Part shown: positions 9,486-20,149 of the stretch, in pieces | Position numbering within the stretch: position 1 is the stretch's first letter | Layout: each line of letters begins with the position of its first letter | NCBI GenBank assembly: GCA_025353485.1 | Contig: JANXQO010000007.1 | Span: 1 to 64,000, forward strand | Source of the DNA: Chitinophagales bacterium | GTDB taxonomy: Bacteria; Bacteroidota; Bacteroidia; Chitinophagales; Chitinophagaceae | DNA length: 64,000 nt | Direction: 5' to 3' | Notes under the pieces: generated by a model | What the model was told of the DNA's origin: nothing | The model's input: the letters and a program-made list of their open reading frames with translations, nothing else | Databases searched by the model: none | Made by a program: the position numbers and the translations under genes

Positions 9486-9627
9486 TGTCTGAATTAAGAT
9501 TTGTTGGATTAATGGATTATAGGATTGAATTATTTCTATTACTTATAAATATTAAATGTTGATTTTAAGCGTTAATATTTATTGATCTTATTAATCTGCT
9601 AATCTTCCCAAATCATGATTCAGACCA
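9486..9627. repeat. O1 inverted element: TTGTCTGAATTAAGATTT...GGATTA(n) / TAATC(n)...AAATCATGATTCAGACC filling an intergenic gap
   Basis: Left arm 9486-9525, right arm 9594-9627; same family as 37071-37178. Confidence 0.75.
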
Positions 9628-9650
9628 TAAACCCTAACCCCCGGTATAAT

Positions 9651-10808
9651 ATGAAAAAAGTTTTTGGCTTTATTGTTTCATTGTATTTTTTCTCTTCTGC
9701 TTTTTCTCAAAAAATTACTGCAGAGCAATATATTAAAACCTATAAAGAAAATGCCATACGTGAAATGAAACGTATGGGAGTGCCTGCTGCTATTACGCTT
9801 GCGCAGGGGCTGCTGGAAACTGAAAACGGCAATAGTGACCTTTTAAAAAAATCAAATAACCATTTCGGAATAAAATGTAAAAGCAGTTGGACGGCAGAAG
9901 GTGTTAGTCATGACGACGATGCTATAGGCGAATGTTTCCGTACATACAAAGATGCAGAAGGATCTTACCGGGATCATTCAAATTATTTACGCGGCAACGA
10001 TCGCTATGCTTTTTTATTTAAGCTTGATCCAAAAGATTATAAAGGCTGGGCGTATGGTTTAAAAAAAGCGGGCTATGCCACCAATCCCAGGTATCCTGAT
10101 ATTCTTATAAAAAATATTGAAGAAAATAATCTTCAGCAATATACTATGGTGGCTGTAAATGATGTTCCTTTTTTTGATGCATCAAAATACCAATCTGACC
10201 CTGAAGAAAAAGCTTTTACTGAAATAGTAAAGAGTAAAGGATCTGCAAATACTCAACCCGTAAAATTTGTTTCAAATACTCCTGAGGAAAAAATTGACAT
10301 CAATGGAAGTAAAGCCATTTATGAAACAAAGGGAAGATCGTTGCTGGCAATAGCTATAGAAAATAATATAAATCTTAATAAACTTTTGGAATATAACGAT
10401 CTGCAAAAAGATGGATTGCTGGAAGATGACCAGTTTATTTTTCTTGAAAAAAAACAGAAGGAAGGAGATAAGGATATTTACATTGTTCAAAATAATGAAA
10501 GCCTTTACGATATTGCACAAAAGAACGGCATCCGCTTACAGAATCTGTATGTGTATAATGAGCTGAAAGAAGGTGAAAAAATAGTTGCAGGAAGTAAATT
10601 AAAATTAAAATCTGCAACTAAAGAGCAAACTGTTCCTGTAAAACAAACGCTTGAAATTACCAAAGTAAAAATATACGCTGTGCAACCTAAGGAAGGGCTT
10701 TATACTATATCAAAAAAATATGGTGTTACCGTTGCGCAGTTAAAAGAATGGAATAATTTAACTGATGATAATTTAAAGGTTGGTCAGCAACTCATCGTCT
10801 CAAAATAA
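9651..10808 (+). CDS. Glucosaminidase (flagellar FlgJ-like) domain and LysM peptidoglycan-binding protein
   Basis: ORF 9615..10808; ITLAQGLLETENGNSDLLKKSNNHFGIKC, several LysM-like repeats (YTISKKYGVTVAQLKEWNNL). Start moved to the internal ATG at 9651 (MKKVFGFIVSLYFF signal peptide) because the ATG at 9615 belongs to a repeat element. Confidence 0.85.
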   Translation: MKKVFGFIVSLYFFSSAFSQKITAEQYIKTYKENAIREMKRMGVPAAITLAQGLLETENGNSDLLKKSNNHFGIKCKSSWTAEGVSHDDDAIGECFRTYKDAEGSYRDHSNYLRGNDRYAFLFKLDPKDYKGWAYGLKKAGYATNPRYPDILIKNIEENNLQQYTMVAVNDVPFFDASKYQSDPEEKAFTEIVKSKGSANTQPVKFVSNTPEEKIDINGSKAIYETKGRSLLAIAIENNINLNKLLEYNDLQKDGLLEDDQFIFLEKKQKEGDKDIYIVQNNESLYDIAQKNGIRLQNLYVYNELKEGEKIVAGSKLKLKSATKEQTVPVKQTLEITKVKIYAVQPKEGLYTISKKYGVTVAQLKEWNNLTDDNLKVGQQLIVSK

Positions 10809-10811
10809 TAT

Positions 10812-11345
10812 ATGGAACTTATCAAAGTTCATGATAAACAATTTAAACCTTACATCTCTGCTGATAAAATTAGTGAAGAAGTAAAAAGGGTTGCTTCGGA
10901 GATAAATAAAGATTATGCCGGGAGAAAACCTTTATTCATAGCCATACTCAATGGCTCTTTTATGTTTGCGGCTGATCTTTTTAAAGAAATAAATATTGAT
11001 GCCGAAATCTGTTTTATTAAACTTGCTTCTTACAAAGGAACAAAATCATCAGGGCAGGTTATTACCGCAATTGGCCTGGATGTAGACCTTGTAGGCAGAG
11101 AAATAATAGTGATTGAAGATATTGTTGATACAGGCAAAACGTTGTCAAATTTTTTGCCACAGATACATCATCATCATCCAGCCTCTTTAAAAATTGCCGC
11201 TCTTTTACATAAACCTGATGCAATGATTCACCCGATTAAAATTGATTACCTCGGCTTTAGTGTGCCCAATAAATTTTTACTGGGTTATGGGTTAGATTAT
11301 GATGGATTAGGAAGAAATATAAAAGAGATTTACCAACTGGTTTAA
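10812..11345 (+). CDS. hpt: Hypoxanthine phosphoribosyltransferase
   Basis: 177 aa; VIVIEDIVDTGKTL PRPP-binding motif, LLGYGLDYDGLGRN C-terminus. Confidence 0.9.
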   Translation: MELIKVHDKQFKPYISADKISEEVKRVASEINKDYAGRKPLFIAILNGSFMFAADLFKEINIDAEICFIKLASYKGTKSSGQVITAIGLDVDLVGREIIVIEDIVDTGKTLSNFLPQIHHHHPASLKIAALLHKPDAMIHPIKIDYLGFSVPNKFLLGYGLDYDGLGRNIKEIYQLV

Positions 11346-11351
11346 TAGAAA

Positions 11352-11421
11352 CGTGAGGCGTGAAAGGTGAAACGTCAAAAGTGAAAAATTTACTCTAACG
11401 TTTCACGTCTGCCGTTTCACG
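11352..11421. repeat. Heptamer repeat H2: cgtgagg cgtgaaa ggtgaaa cgtcaaa agtgaaa ... tttcacg tctgccg tttcacg (inverted)
   Basis: Period-7 units on the left arm, reverse complements on the right arm; occupies the hpt-to-VWA gap. Confidence 0.8.
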
Positions 11422-11436
11422 ATTTAATACCTTATC

Positions 11437-13239
11437 TTGAATGAATGTAATTTTCACAGAAGATGTAATAAAAGCAAGTTGCAAAAATTCTTTCTTACAA
11501 CTCTTTTTTTAATCCTTTGTTTTAGCCTGACTGCTCAATATTACATCAGGGGAGAAGTAAAGGATGAAAAGAACCAGCCTTTACAAAATGTAAAGATCTA
11601 CCTGCACTCTAACCGCTTACTATATTTTAGCGGTAACACGGGCGGCTTTGGAATTCTTACTTCAAAATTTTTTGACTCATTAACTTTTAATGCAGATGGC
11701 TACGAGCCAAAATCAATAAGTGTTAAAGCAGATACTTACCAGGAAATAAATTTAAAAATGTTGTTTCCCAATACAAACCTGCAAAAGCAAACACTTATTT
11801 CTATTTCAGGCAGCACAAGTAATTACAATACTCAAAATCTTTTTGGAAACGAATCATACAGTTTACTTGTTGAGAATAATTTTATTACTGCGGATAAGTT
11901 TCCTGCCACAACATTTTCTGTACGAGCTGATAAAGCATCGTATACAAATATCCGCAGGTTTATCAACCAAAAGAGTACCGTACCAATTGATGCAGTAAGG
12001 ATAGAAGAGATGCTGAACTATTTTAATCTTAACTATAAAGAGCCTGCTGAAAATAAAACTTTCAATATAGAATCTCAATTAACTTCCTGCCCATGGAATA
12101 ATGATCACCAGCTTTTATTTATTAATGTAAGTGCAAAAAAATTAAATTTTGAAAACGTTGCTCCCGGCAATTTTGTTTTCCTTATTGATGTATCAGGCAG
12201 TATGGATCTGCCTAACCGCTTACCACTTTTAAAAGCCTCTTTTCAATCCCTGGTAAAAAACTTAAGAGATAAGGATACTATATCTATTGTAACCTATGGC
12301 GGATCAGTTGGTATTTGGCTGCCGCCAACGAGTGGTGCAGAAAAACAAAAAATTATTAAGGCAATCGAAGAATTAGATGCTGCCGGAGACACACCCGGTG
12401 AAGCAGGACTAAGGGCTGCCTATAAACTTGCAAAAAGCAGTTTTATAAAAGGTGGAAATAACAGGATCATTCTTGCTACTGACGGAGATTTTAATGTGGG
12501 ACAAACGACAGAAAAGGAACTGGAAGAATTAATTACCAAAGAGAGGCAATCCGGAATTTATCTTACATGCCTTGGCGTAGGAATGGGCAATTATAAAGAT
12601 TCAAAAATTGAGGCGCTTGCAAAAAGAGGGAACGGAAATTTTGCTTACTTAGATGATATTAAAGAAGGAGAAAAAATTTTGGTTAAAGAACTTATGCAAA
12701 CATTATACACGGTTGCAAACGATGTAACAATGAACATACAGTTTAACCCTGATATGGTAAAAGAATACCGGTTAATTGGGTACGATAATAAAAAGAATGT
12801 AATTACAGATCCGGCAAGTACATTGGAAGGTGGCGAAATTGGTTCAGCTAATGGAATTACAGCAATGTTTGAAATTGTTCCAAAAGAAAATAATTTATTG
12901 GAAGAGGATCCTTTTTCAAAAGACAGTATCGCTGCTATAAAACTTAATTTTCGTTTGCCGGATGACAGTTCCCAAAACAGTTACGAATATACCTGTACCA
13001 ATAATTATAAAGATTTTCAAAAGATAAATAATGATCTAAAATTTGCAACGTCGCTAACCATGTTTGGATTACTGCTGAAAGGATCAAAATATGCTTCTTC
13101 TGCTTCGTGGAATGATGTAGAAAAAATTGCAAAGGCATCTGTTAATGCAGATGACTATCTTCAAAATGAATTTATAACTATTGTGGAAAATGCAAAGAAG
13201 ATATATTTAAAAAAAGGGAAACGAAAATCTAAATATTAA
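11437..13239 (+). CDS. VWA domain-containing protein (YfbK-like) with carboxypeptidase-regulatory-like N-terminal domain
   Basis: 600 aa; [29 protein letters not shown] motif; signal peptide. ORF-track start is TTG, so the start is uncertain. Confidence 0.85.
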   Translation: MNECNFHRRCNKSKLQKFFLTTLFLILCFSLTAQYYIRGEVKDEKNQPLQNVKIYLHSNRLLYFSGNTGGFGILTSKFFDSLTFNADGYEPKSISVKADTYQEINLKMLFPNTNLQKQTLISISGSTSNYNTQNLFGNESYSLLVENNFITADKFPATTFSVRADKASYTNIRRFINQKSTVPIDAVRIEEMLNYFNLNYKEPAENKTFNIESQLTSCPWNNDHQLLFINVSAKKLNFENVAPGNFVFLIDVSGSMDLPNRLPLLKASFQSLVKNLRDKDTISIVTYGGSVGIWLPPTSGAEKQKIIKAIEELDAAGDTPGEAGLRAAYKLAKSSFIKGGNNRIILATDGDFNVGQTTEKELEELITKERQSGIYLTCLGVGMGNYKDSKIEALAKRGNGNFAYLDDIKEGEKILVKELMQTLYTVANDVTMNIQFNPDMVKEYRLIGYDNKKNVITDPASTLEGGEIGSANGITAMFEIVPKENNLLEEDPFSKDSIAAIKLNFRLPDDSSQNSYEYTCTNNYKDFQKINNDLKFATSLTMFGLLLKGSKYASSASWNDVEKIAKASVNADDYLQNEFITIVENAKKIYLKKGKRKSKY

Positions 13240-14399
13240 TTAAAAGTCTCTCTTATTTTTTCCCAGAACGATTTATCATTTTTATCAGGATGCGGCTGAA
13301 AGTTTTGGCTGCTCTGCATCTGTTCCAAAATATTTTTTTCTTCTGATGATACATGTTGTGGCGTCCATACATTTACATGTATAAGCTGATCTCCTTTTTC
13401 ATGGCTGTTAATGCCGGGAAATCCCTTTCCTTTTAACCTGAATATTTTTCCACTCTGTGTGCCCGGTGGAATTTTTATTTTGGCTCTTCCATCAATCGTT
13501 GGCACTTCTATCTGTGTTCCAAATACCGCATCAGGAAATGATATGTAAAGATCGAAAGCTACATTTAATCCATCTCTCTGCAGGTATTCATGTTGCTCTT
13601 CTTCAATTAATATTATAAGATCACCGGCGGGCCCGCCACGTTCACCAATATTACCTTTGCCGCTCATGCTTAGCTGCATCCCATCCTGTACACCCGGCGG
13701 TATATCAAGAGTAACAGTTTCTTCACCAAATACTCTTCCTTCACCTTTACATACAGTGCATTTATTTGTTATTGTATTTCCTTCACCATTGCAGGCAGGG
13801 CAGGTAGTAACGGTTTGCATTTGACCTAAAAAAGTATTCTGCACTCTTCTTACCTGTCCGTTACCACCGCAGGTTCCGCATGTTTGCATACTGTTTTTAT
13901 CTTTTGCACCAGAGCCATTGCAGGTATTGCATGAAACATATTTTTTTACCTTAACGGTTTTGGTAGCACCTTTTGCAATCTCCTCAAAGTTTACTTTTAT
14001 TTTTATTCTTAAATTATTACCTCTTACTCCTTTGCTTCTTCCGCCGCGGCTTCTTCCACCACCACCAAAAAAATTACCGAACATATCATCTCCAAAAATA
14101 TCTCCAAACTGGCTAAAGATATCTTCGGTATTCATGCCGCCAAAACCACCGCCGCCACGGCCTTGTCCAAAAGCACTATGGCCAAATCTGTCGTACTGGC
14201 CCCGTTTATCCTGGTCGCTTAATATTTCATAAGCTTCTGCGGCTTCTTTAAATTTTTCTTCAGAAGGCTTATCACCAGGATTTCTGTCAGGGTGAAATTG
14301 CATGGCTACTTTTCTGTAAGCTTTTTTTATCTCATCGGCTGATGCGCTTTTGCTTACGCCCAATATTTCGTAAAAATCTTTTTTTGAAGCCATACCCAT
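13236..14399 (-). CDS. dnaJ: Molecular chaperone DnaJ
   Basis: 387 aa; J domain with HPD, G/F region, four CxxCxGxG zinc-finger repeats. Confidence 0.97.
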   Translation of the reverse strand: MGMASKKDFYEILGVSKSASADEIKKAYRKVAMQFHPDRNPGDKPSEEKFKEAAEAYEILSDQDKRGQYDRFGHSAFGQGRGGGGFGGMNTEDIFSQFGDIFGDDMFGNFFGGGGRSRGGRSKGVRGNNLRIKIKVNFEEIAKGATKTVKVKKYVSCNTCNGSGAKDKNSMQTCGTCGGNGQVRRVQNTFLGQMQTVTTCPACNGEGNTITNKCTVCKGEGRVFGEETVTLDIPPGVQDGMQLSMSGKGNIGERGGPAGDLIILIEEEQHEYLQRDGLNVAFDLYISFPDAVFGTQIEVPTIDGRAKIKIPPGTQSGKIFRLKGKGFPGINSHEKGDQLIHVNVWTPQHVSSEEKNILEQMQSSQNFQPHPDKNDKSFWEKIRETFN

Positions 14400-14497
14400 A
14401 TCCCTAAAAAGGAATTTAAATTTTTAAATTGTTTGTGTTAATTTTTATCTCTCCTATTAATAAACGTATGCAAAAGCTCCTTCAGGGGTCAGGAACT

Positions 14498-15073
14498 TTA
14501 TTTTCCCACAATTACTTTTGCAAACCGGATAAGTTTATCATTTAAATAGTATCCTTTTACAATCTCATCAATTACTTTACCTTTTTTAATATCATCTTCA
14601 ACGGGAACTTCAGCTATTGCTTCGTGTTTATGAACATCAAAATCTGTATTAATACTATCCATCGCTTTAAGCCCCTTTGATTGTAACGTTGTTCTGAGTT
14701 TATTAAAAACAAGCTGCACACCATCTTTAGTTTGTTCTATATTATCGTCCCGATAGCTATCGGGATTCATTTGCTTTTCAGCCCTGTCGCAATCATCCAA
14801 TACATCAAGCATAGAAGTAATAACTTCCTTACCTGCGGTTTGTATCAGTTCACCTCTTTCTTTTGCATTTCGCCTTTTAAAATTGTCAAATTCAGCAACG
14901 AGCCTAAGGTATTTATCTTTTTGCATTTCCAGCTCATTTGTAAGTTTAGTTTTTTCATCTTCTTCTGTTACGTTATTTTCAGCTTCAAAATTACTATCAA
15001 CTTCGTTTACTGATGTTTGATCTTTAGTGTTGATCTCCTCTGTGGATTTATCGTATTTATTTTTATTTTCCAT
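14498..15073 (-). CDS. grpE: Nucleotide exchange factor GrpE
   Basis: 191 aa; LRLVAEFDNFKRRNAKERGELI, HEAIAEVPVEDD..GKVIDEIVKGYYLNDKLIRFAKVIVGK; directly upstream of dnaJ. Confidence 0.96.
   Translation of the reverse strand: MENKNKYDKSTEEINTKDQTSVNEVDSNFEAENNVTEEDEKTKLTNELEMQKDKYLRLVAEFDNFKRRNAKERGELIQTAGKEVITSMLDVLDDCDRAEKQMNPDSYRDDNIEQTKDGVQLVFNKLRTTLQSKGLKAMDSINTDFDVHKHEAIAEVPVEDDIKKGKVIDEIVKGYYLNDKLIRFAKVIVGK
14748..14765. repeat. 18-bp perfect palindrome TCCCGATAGCTATCGGGA inside grpE
   Basis: Exact palindrome; encodes PDSYR in GrpE. Confidence 0.85.
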
Positions 15074-15169
15074 ATTTAAAAATTGGCTGCAAAGGTAGGT
15101 TAGTCAAACATTTTGCCAATAAGAAATATTAGACAAATTGACACTGGTAAGTTAGGAGGGAGGATGAGG

Positions 15170-15550
15170 TTATTTAACCACTTGAAATTTTCCGGAATCA
15201 ATGATTCTTCCGCTCTTGTCGCGAAGCTGGTAAATGTAAACACCCCTGTAAAAATCAGTAAGGGGGATATTAATTTTTGGGGTAATTGTTTTAAGGTCAA
15301 AAACTTTTTTGCCTATAAAATTATAAACCTGGAAAGAGAAGAATTTATCGTAGCCTTTTTGAAATTCGAAATTGATTACGCTTATGGCAGGATTGGGATA
15401 AAACCGAATGTATTTTATAGCAGGGTCTGTTGATCCTGCAATTATTTTACTTTGGGCGAAGCTTCCCGAAACAAATAAAATCGTAAAAATGAATATGTAA
15501 AAAATTTTCTTCAATACCCTAAAATTAGATTTTTTATTTAAAATTAGCAA
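15170..15550 (-). CDS. T9SS type A sorting domain-containing short secreted protein
   Basis: 126 aa; signal peptide and IKYIRFYPNPAISVINFEFQ..VFDLKT..GVYIYQLRDKSGRIIDSGKFQVVK C-terminal domain. Confidence 0.8.
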   Translation of the reverse strand: MLILNKKSNFRVLKKIFYIFIFTILFVSGSFAQSKIIAGSTDPAIKYIRFYPNPAISVINFEFQKGYDKFFSFQVYNFIGKKVFDLKTITPKINIPLTDFYRGVYIYQLRDKSGRIIDSGKFQVVK

Positions 15551-15624
15551 CTTTTAGTACTCGTGTAAATATTCAAAATGGTTGCTGCTATAAAATTTCA
15601 TTAAAATAACGCCTGAAAAGAGAG

Positions 15625-16113
15625 TTAATTGTATTGTGATAAAGTTTTTTGTATTTTTTCAAAATCGGGTATTTCAGTTGCATTTTCAAGTACTTCAGCA
15701 TAGCGGACCATACCTTCCTTATCTATTACAAAAGCACTACGCTTACTCACTCCCTGCATGCCATAGCCGAAACTTTGATATAATGACCCATAGGAAATGG
15801 AAACCTCCTTATTAAAATCACTCAGTAATTGAAAATTTAAATGCTGTTCTTCTTTATATTTTGCCAGCGTATAAACAGAATCAACAGAGATACCAATTAC
15901 GGCTGCATTGCTGCTATTGTATTGGCTGATATTATCTCTCACTTCGCACAATTCTTTTGTGCAGGTACCTGTAAATGCGAGTGGAAAAAATAGCAACACA
16001 ACATTCTTGTCTTTAAAATCGCTAAGGGAAACTTTATTTTTTTCTGAATTATATAAACTAAACTCCGGCGCTTTGGTTCCTGTTTCAATTTTCATTTTAA
16101 AATTTTCGGACAA
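15625..16113 (-). CDS. Peroxiredoxin (AhpC/TSA family)
   Basis: 162 aa; FFPLAFTGTCTKELCEVRD active site. Confidence 0.92.
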   Translation of the reverse strand: MSENFKMKIETGTKAPEFSLYNSEKNKVSLSDFKDKNVVLLFFPLAFTGTCTKELCEVRDNISQYNSSNAAVIGISVDSVYTLAKYKEEQHLNFQLLSDFNKEVSISYGSLYQSFGYGMQGVSKRSAFVIDKEGMVRYAEVLENATEIPDFEKIQKTLSQYN

Positions 16114-16195
16114 AGATAGAACTTCAGATTCCAGTAAGCACTGATGTATAAATTCTTTATTTTATTTTTACCCCTTTATTTTTATTATACATCTT

Positions 16196-16852
16196 ATGCG
16201 AAATTGGGTATTGATATTTCTTTCTTTTCTGCCGGTAATTTTTTCTTCCTGCAATAACCCTATGGATAAAACTTACAGCACTACAACTTACCTGCAGGAT
16301 ATTGCGGCAATAAGAGAAAGTAATAAAGTGAGTTATGATGATATTGAATTATTAACCCAATACATTGCACTTTCTAAAATTGCAGGGAATGATCTGCAGG
16401 GAAAAACATACGATGAAATTCTTGAGAAAATTAAAGATATACGAAAAACCAACACTGATAAAGGTGACCAGGTAAAAATGGAAAAGGAAGCCATGAGAGA
16501 ACGAATGAGTTCTTTTTTAACTGTTAGCTTATCTCAGAAATTCTTTTCAAAGGTTAATAACAAAGATTGTTTTACATACACTGTCACGTTCAGGAATGCT
16601 ACATCAAAAAATATTAAGCTGGTTGTTGGAAGCATAAGCCTGAACGATCTTTTAGACAGGGAAATAAAGAATATTCAAATTGTATTTGATGAAATACTGA
16701 GAGCAAATTCAAGTTTAAAAAAAACATATACAGTTACCTACGATGCAGCCAATGAAAATGACAAACGTATAAGAGCAAAAGAACTGGTTGACCTTAGGAT
16801 TCTATGGAATCCTGAAAAAATTATTTTTGAAGATGGAACTATAGCAGAATAA
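16196..16852 (+). CDS. Hypothetical lipoprotein
   Basis: 218 aa; lipobox-like VIFSSCNN near N-terminus. Confidence 0.6.
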   Translation: MRNWVLIFLSFLPVIFSSCNNPMDKTYSTTTYLQDIAAIRESNKVSYDDIELLTQYIALSKIAGNDLQGKTYDEILEKIKDIRKTNTDKGDQVKMEKEAMRERMSSFLTVSLSQKFFSKVNNKDCFTYTVTFRNATSKNIKLVVGSISLNDLLDREIKNIQIVFDEILRANSSLKKTYTVTYDAANENDKRIRAKELVDLRILWNPEKIIFEDGTIAE

Positions 16853-17137
16853 TTACCAAACTTCATAAGCAAGCGCTTCTTTATTTTTCCTGTATTCATT
16901 TCGTTTTTTATTTAGGAACAAAAACGCTGTTGAGGCTACTGCTATAAAAGCTAATGCTTTTAAAATTCTAGATGTTGTTTGTAAGTTAACACCGTGCCTG
17001 TTCTGATGAGATATTATACGTTGCGCCTTAAATTCAGTAGAAATAAAATGTGGTTTTTTTCTTTCTAAAATTAGTTCGTTACTCATGGTTATAATTTTTT
17101 GTTGCTGAATATTTATTATTTGCCCTACGTAAAGCAA
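16853..17137 (-). CDS. Small hypothetical membrane protein
   Basis: 94 aa; one C-terminal TM segment (ILKALAFIAVASTAFLFL); true start probably the internal Met MSNELILERKKPHF. Confidence 0.45.
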   Translation of the reverse strand: MLYVGQIINIQQQKIITMSNELILERKKPHFISTEFKAQRIISHQNRHGVNLQTTSRILKALAFIAVASTAFLFLNKKRNEYRKNKEALAYEVW

Positions 17138-17180
17138 TATAAAATCATGCCATAATAATAAACTTTCTCACAAGTAATAT

Positions 17181-20000
17181 CTATTGAGAGAATATATTAA
17201 CAGGTAAAATTAATTCCCACCTTGAACTGCCGGTGCCGCCAAAACGATCATTGTCTAATAAATAACTATACCGTATTCCAAAATTTACCGAAGCTTCGTT
17301 CCACCATTTTGTATCAAAATATAATTCTGCACCGGTGGATCTAAAATTGGCACTAAAGGGTCTTCCGTTTGTAAAAAAATCATTTACACGTGTATGATCG
17401 TAAAATAAATTTGCTCTTATTCTTAAAAAATAAACAATGTTGGCAAAGCCTGCATCAGGATAAAATAAGGGTAAATGATAATTGGCTCCCCACTTTATCA
17501 TTTCGTGTAAATTCTCTGCCTGGTATCCCCGGGAAAAAGGAAAGCTGCTGGAAAAATTTAGCTGGCCAATAGTATCTTTTTTTAAATAGGCAGTATTAAT
17601 AACGATGTTATGATTGGTTAAAAACCCCGGCAGGTACAGGGTTGCATTGGCAACAAATTGCGAGCCTTTAAAATTAGTTAATGCTCTTTTATAGCCAAGG
17701 GATAAGCTCTGTGCAAAGCGGGGGAATATATTTTGTTTTGCTTTTTGTATTTGATTACTAATGGTGAAAAAATTATTAATGTAGCTATAGGAGGTTTTAC
17801 CCAAAGTATCTTTATATGGCCCCTTAAAATTGGATTGATTATAAACATAATTGCTGCCCGTGTTAAGAAATGTAAGCGATCTTCCTTTGCTTAAATTCAA
17901 TACTATATTAAAACCTCCATGTGGTTCAAGTTCATTCCAGTAAACTGTTTTACCATGATATCTTCCTCTCCTGTCAATGGTATAATCAATTCCTGCTGAT
18001 AAGTGTGGGAAAAATGCGCCATATACTGCATTAAAGCCAATTCTTTTCCATTGCTCCACACGGTTATAAGTAAATGCTACTTGCGACTGAAGTGTATTTA
18101 AAATATTTTCGCTTACCAGTGTAAAGCTGTATTCAGGATCATCAGCCAATGGTTGTATACTGTGAAAATTTAGTAACCCAAATGATTTGTGATATTTTGA
18201 GACCGGTAAATTATCATGGGGAACAGAATATAAAAGATTTGAATTGGTTTTATTAAGAGAACTTATTCCGAAGCTGGAAGTAAGCGATTTTAAAGAGTTT
18301 GTATCAACCGGATTGAATGATATATCAATTTTATTTGCCTGCTGTAGTTTGTACCCATTAGCTGTAAAGCTTGTCCAGGTAATTCTATTTTCATTTACTG
18401 ATGGTTGATAATAGCCAATACCATTTTGCATTTGCTTAGATTGTAATATAAATATTTTTTTATTACTGATTGAATACGCAAATAGTTTATCATCCTCCCG
18501 GTTTGAAGCAGAAAAATATATTGTGTCATTAAATACGGTAGGGAAGCCAATTACATTGTAAGAAAAAGGAGTTAAGTATTCTGTGTTTCCATTAGCAGAA
18601 TTAATTAATGCTAAAGACATTTGTCCCGAAGTGTTTCTTACCGCAGAAATTATTTTATCAGCATAAAATTTGGGATAGGTATAAAATAAATTGTCAGGAT
18701 TTGGAATAGAAGATTTAATACTTCCATCAGCAACATTTAATAATTGCAGTGTTGATCTTCCATTTGTGGAAACCTGCACTGCAACTACAGTATTACCATC
18801 CTTACTTATATCGGGGGAAAAATATTTTGTGTGATTGGTAAGTGATCGTTGATCTCCTGTGGCAATATCTAATATCCTCAGATCACTAAAATCTCTATAT
18901 CCCCAGCGGGTATCAGGATGGTAAGATGCATAAACAATTTTACCATTGTTGTAAGAAAAATAATTGTCAAGAGATACATCTTTTACTCTTATCTTTTTTT
19001 CCGAATTGCCATTTTTGATAACGAATGCGGGGATGTGTTTGTAGTCTGATCTTACATAAACAATTGTATTGCCATCTGTGAATGAAGGGAATTCTTCATT
19101 AAGAAATTTTTTGTGAGAAGTGTTTTTTTGATCTTTTTCATCAAACCTGTTCTTAAAATAATTCAATGCATCATTTCTAAACTCTACATAATTTTTGCCG
19201 GAGTATTTTTTTATTGCCTTTTGAAAAGGATAAAACAATCCTTTATAGGCTGCTGCATCGTGAGTTACATTCTTCCAGAATTCATCCCCATATTTTTCTC
19301 TTCCATAAGCCACCAATAAATATCCTAAAGCATAATGATCAGGAACAAAATCTTTGTAAGAGCCGTTGCGCAGTTTCATCCAGTTGTAGTTTTTGCCTTC
19401 CTGCCATAAAGAGCGGTAATCTTTATAAAAAAATGGTAAACTACCGCGGCCCTGTCTGCTAACATTTGTTTCATTAAACACTGCATCTCCTTCAAAAAAC
19501 CAGTTAGGTATGGCAGCATTATTTGCAAGGGCCTGGCCTTCATCACCAAATACTATTCTTAATAGATTTGATAATCCTACATTAAAATTATTGTACTGTT
19601 GTACATGGCGGAACTCATGAATGGCAAGCTGATCAGCCCACGGCAGGCTTCCTAACTCAAAGCTGTTTTGTAAAGGGGTTAAAAAAAATTCGCTGCGAAA
19701 TGGTCCCAGGCCTACATATGCATTGGAAATTGTAGTTTGATTTTGCAACACAAGATTTATTTTTCTCTGCTTTATACCTATTGTGTTTTGTGTTGATCTG
19801 TTCAGGTAAGAAATAATATTTGAAACTCTTGTAGCAGATGAGTCCAGTTGTTGGGGAAAAATAATTCTTGCTGCCGGAGTATTTATCTGGTTCCACTTTA
19901 TAGTTGGTGGGTTGCCGCCAAATTGCTGTGAATGTGCTTCCAGGGAAATAAATAGAATTAGAAATAACAATCCTATCCTGTAGTTAAAAAACATAAACAC
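17181..20000 (-). CDS. Large secreted/outer-membrane protein with HExxH motif, TolB/PD40-like propeller and C-terminal barrel-like region
   Basis: 939 aa; signal peptide; AIHEFRHVQQYNN..NWFFEGDAVFNE; repeated beta-propeller-like blocks; aromatic C-terminal strands. Confidence 0.7.
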   Translation of the reverse strand: MFMFFNYRIGLLFLILFISLEAHSQQFGGNPPTIKWNQINTPAARIIFPQQLDSSATRVSNIISYLNRSTQNTIGIKQRKINLVLQNQTTISNAYVGLGPFRSEFFLTPLQNSFELGSLPWADQLAIHEFRHVQQYNNFNVGLSNLLRIVFGDEGQALANNAAIPNWFFEGDAVFNETNVSRQGRGSLPFFYKDYRSLWQEGKNYNWMKLRNGSYKDFVPDHYALGYLLVAYGREKYGDEFWKNVTHDAAAYKGLFYPFQKAIKKYSGKNYVEFRNDALNYFKNRFDEKDQKNTSHKKFLNEEFPSFTDGNTIVYVRSDYKHIPAFVIKNGNSEKKIRVKDVSLDNYFSYNNGKIVYASYHPDTRWGYRDFSDLRILDIATGDQRSLTNHTKYFSPDISKDGNTVVAVQVSTNGRSTLQLLNVADGSIKSSIPNPDNLFYTYPKFYADKIISAVRNTSGQMSLALINSANGNTEYLTPFSYNVIGFPTVFNDTIYFSASNREDDKLFAYSISNKKIFILQSKQMQNGIGYYQPSVNENRITWTSFTANGYKLQQANKIDISFNPVDTNSLKSLTSSFGISSLNKTNSNLLYSVPHDNLPVSKYHKSFGLLNFHSIQPLADDPEYSFTLVSENILNTLQSQVAFTYNRVEQWKRIGFNAVYGAFFPHLSAGIDYTIDRRGRYHGKTVYWNELEPHGGFNIVLNLSKGRSLTFLNTGSNYVYNQSNFKGPYKDTLGKTSYSYINNFFTISNQIQKAKQNIFPRFAQSLSLGYKRALTNFKGSQFVANATLYLPGFLTNHNIVINTAYLKKDTIGQLNFSSSFPFSRGYQAENLHEMIKWGANYHLPLFYPDAGFANIVYFLRIRANLFYDHTRVNDFFTNGRPFSANFRSTGAELYFDTKWWNEASVNFGIRYSYLLDNDRFGGTGSSRWELILPVNIFSQ

Positions 20001-20149
20001 TTTTTTTTCAAGATAAGTAATTATCTCAATCTCATATCTGCATATTATAAACGAAATTTTTATTGATATAGATGTGGTTTAAAAAAAGCAGGAATTAATT
20101 TAATGATTGCTTACTAATATAAGGTTTATTTATTCCTGCTGAATTAGAT

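Noticed and set aside
13918-14232. 104 aa Pro/Leu-rich ORF antisense to dnaJ
   Set aside because: Shadow ORF of the Gly-rich region of DnaJ.
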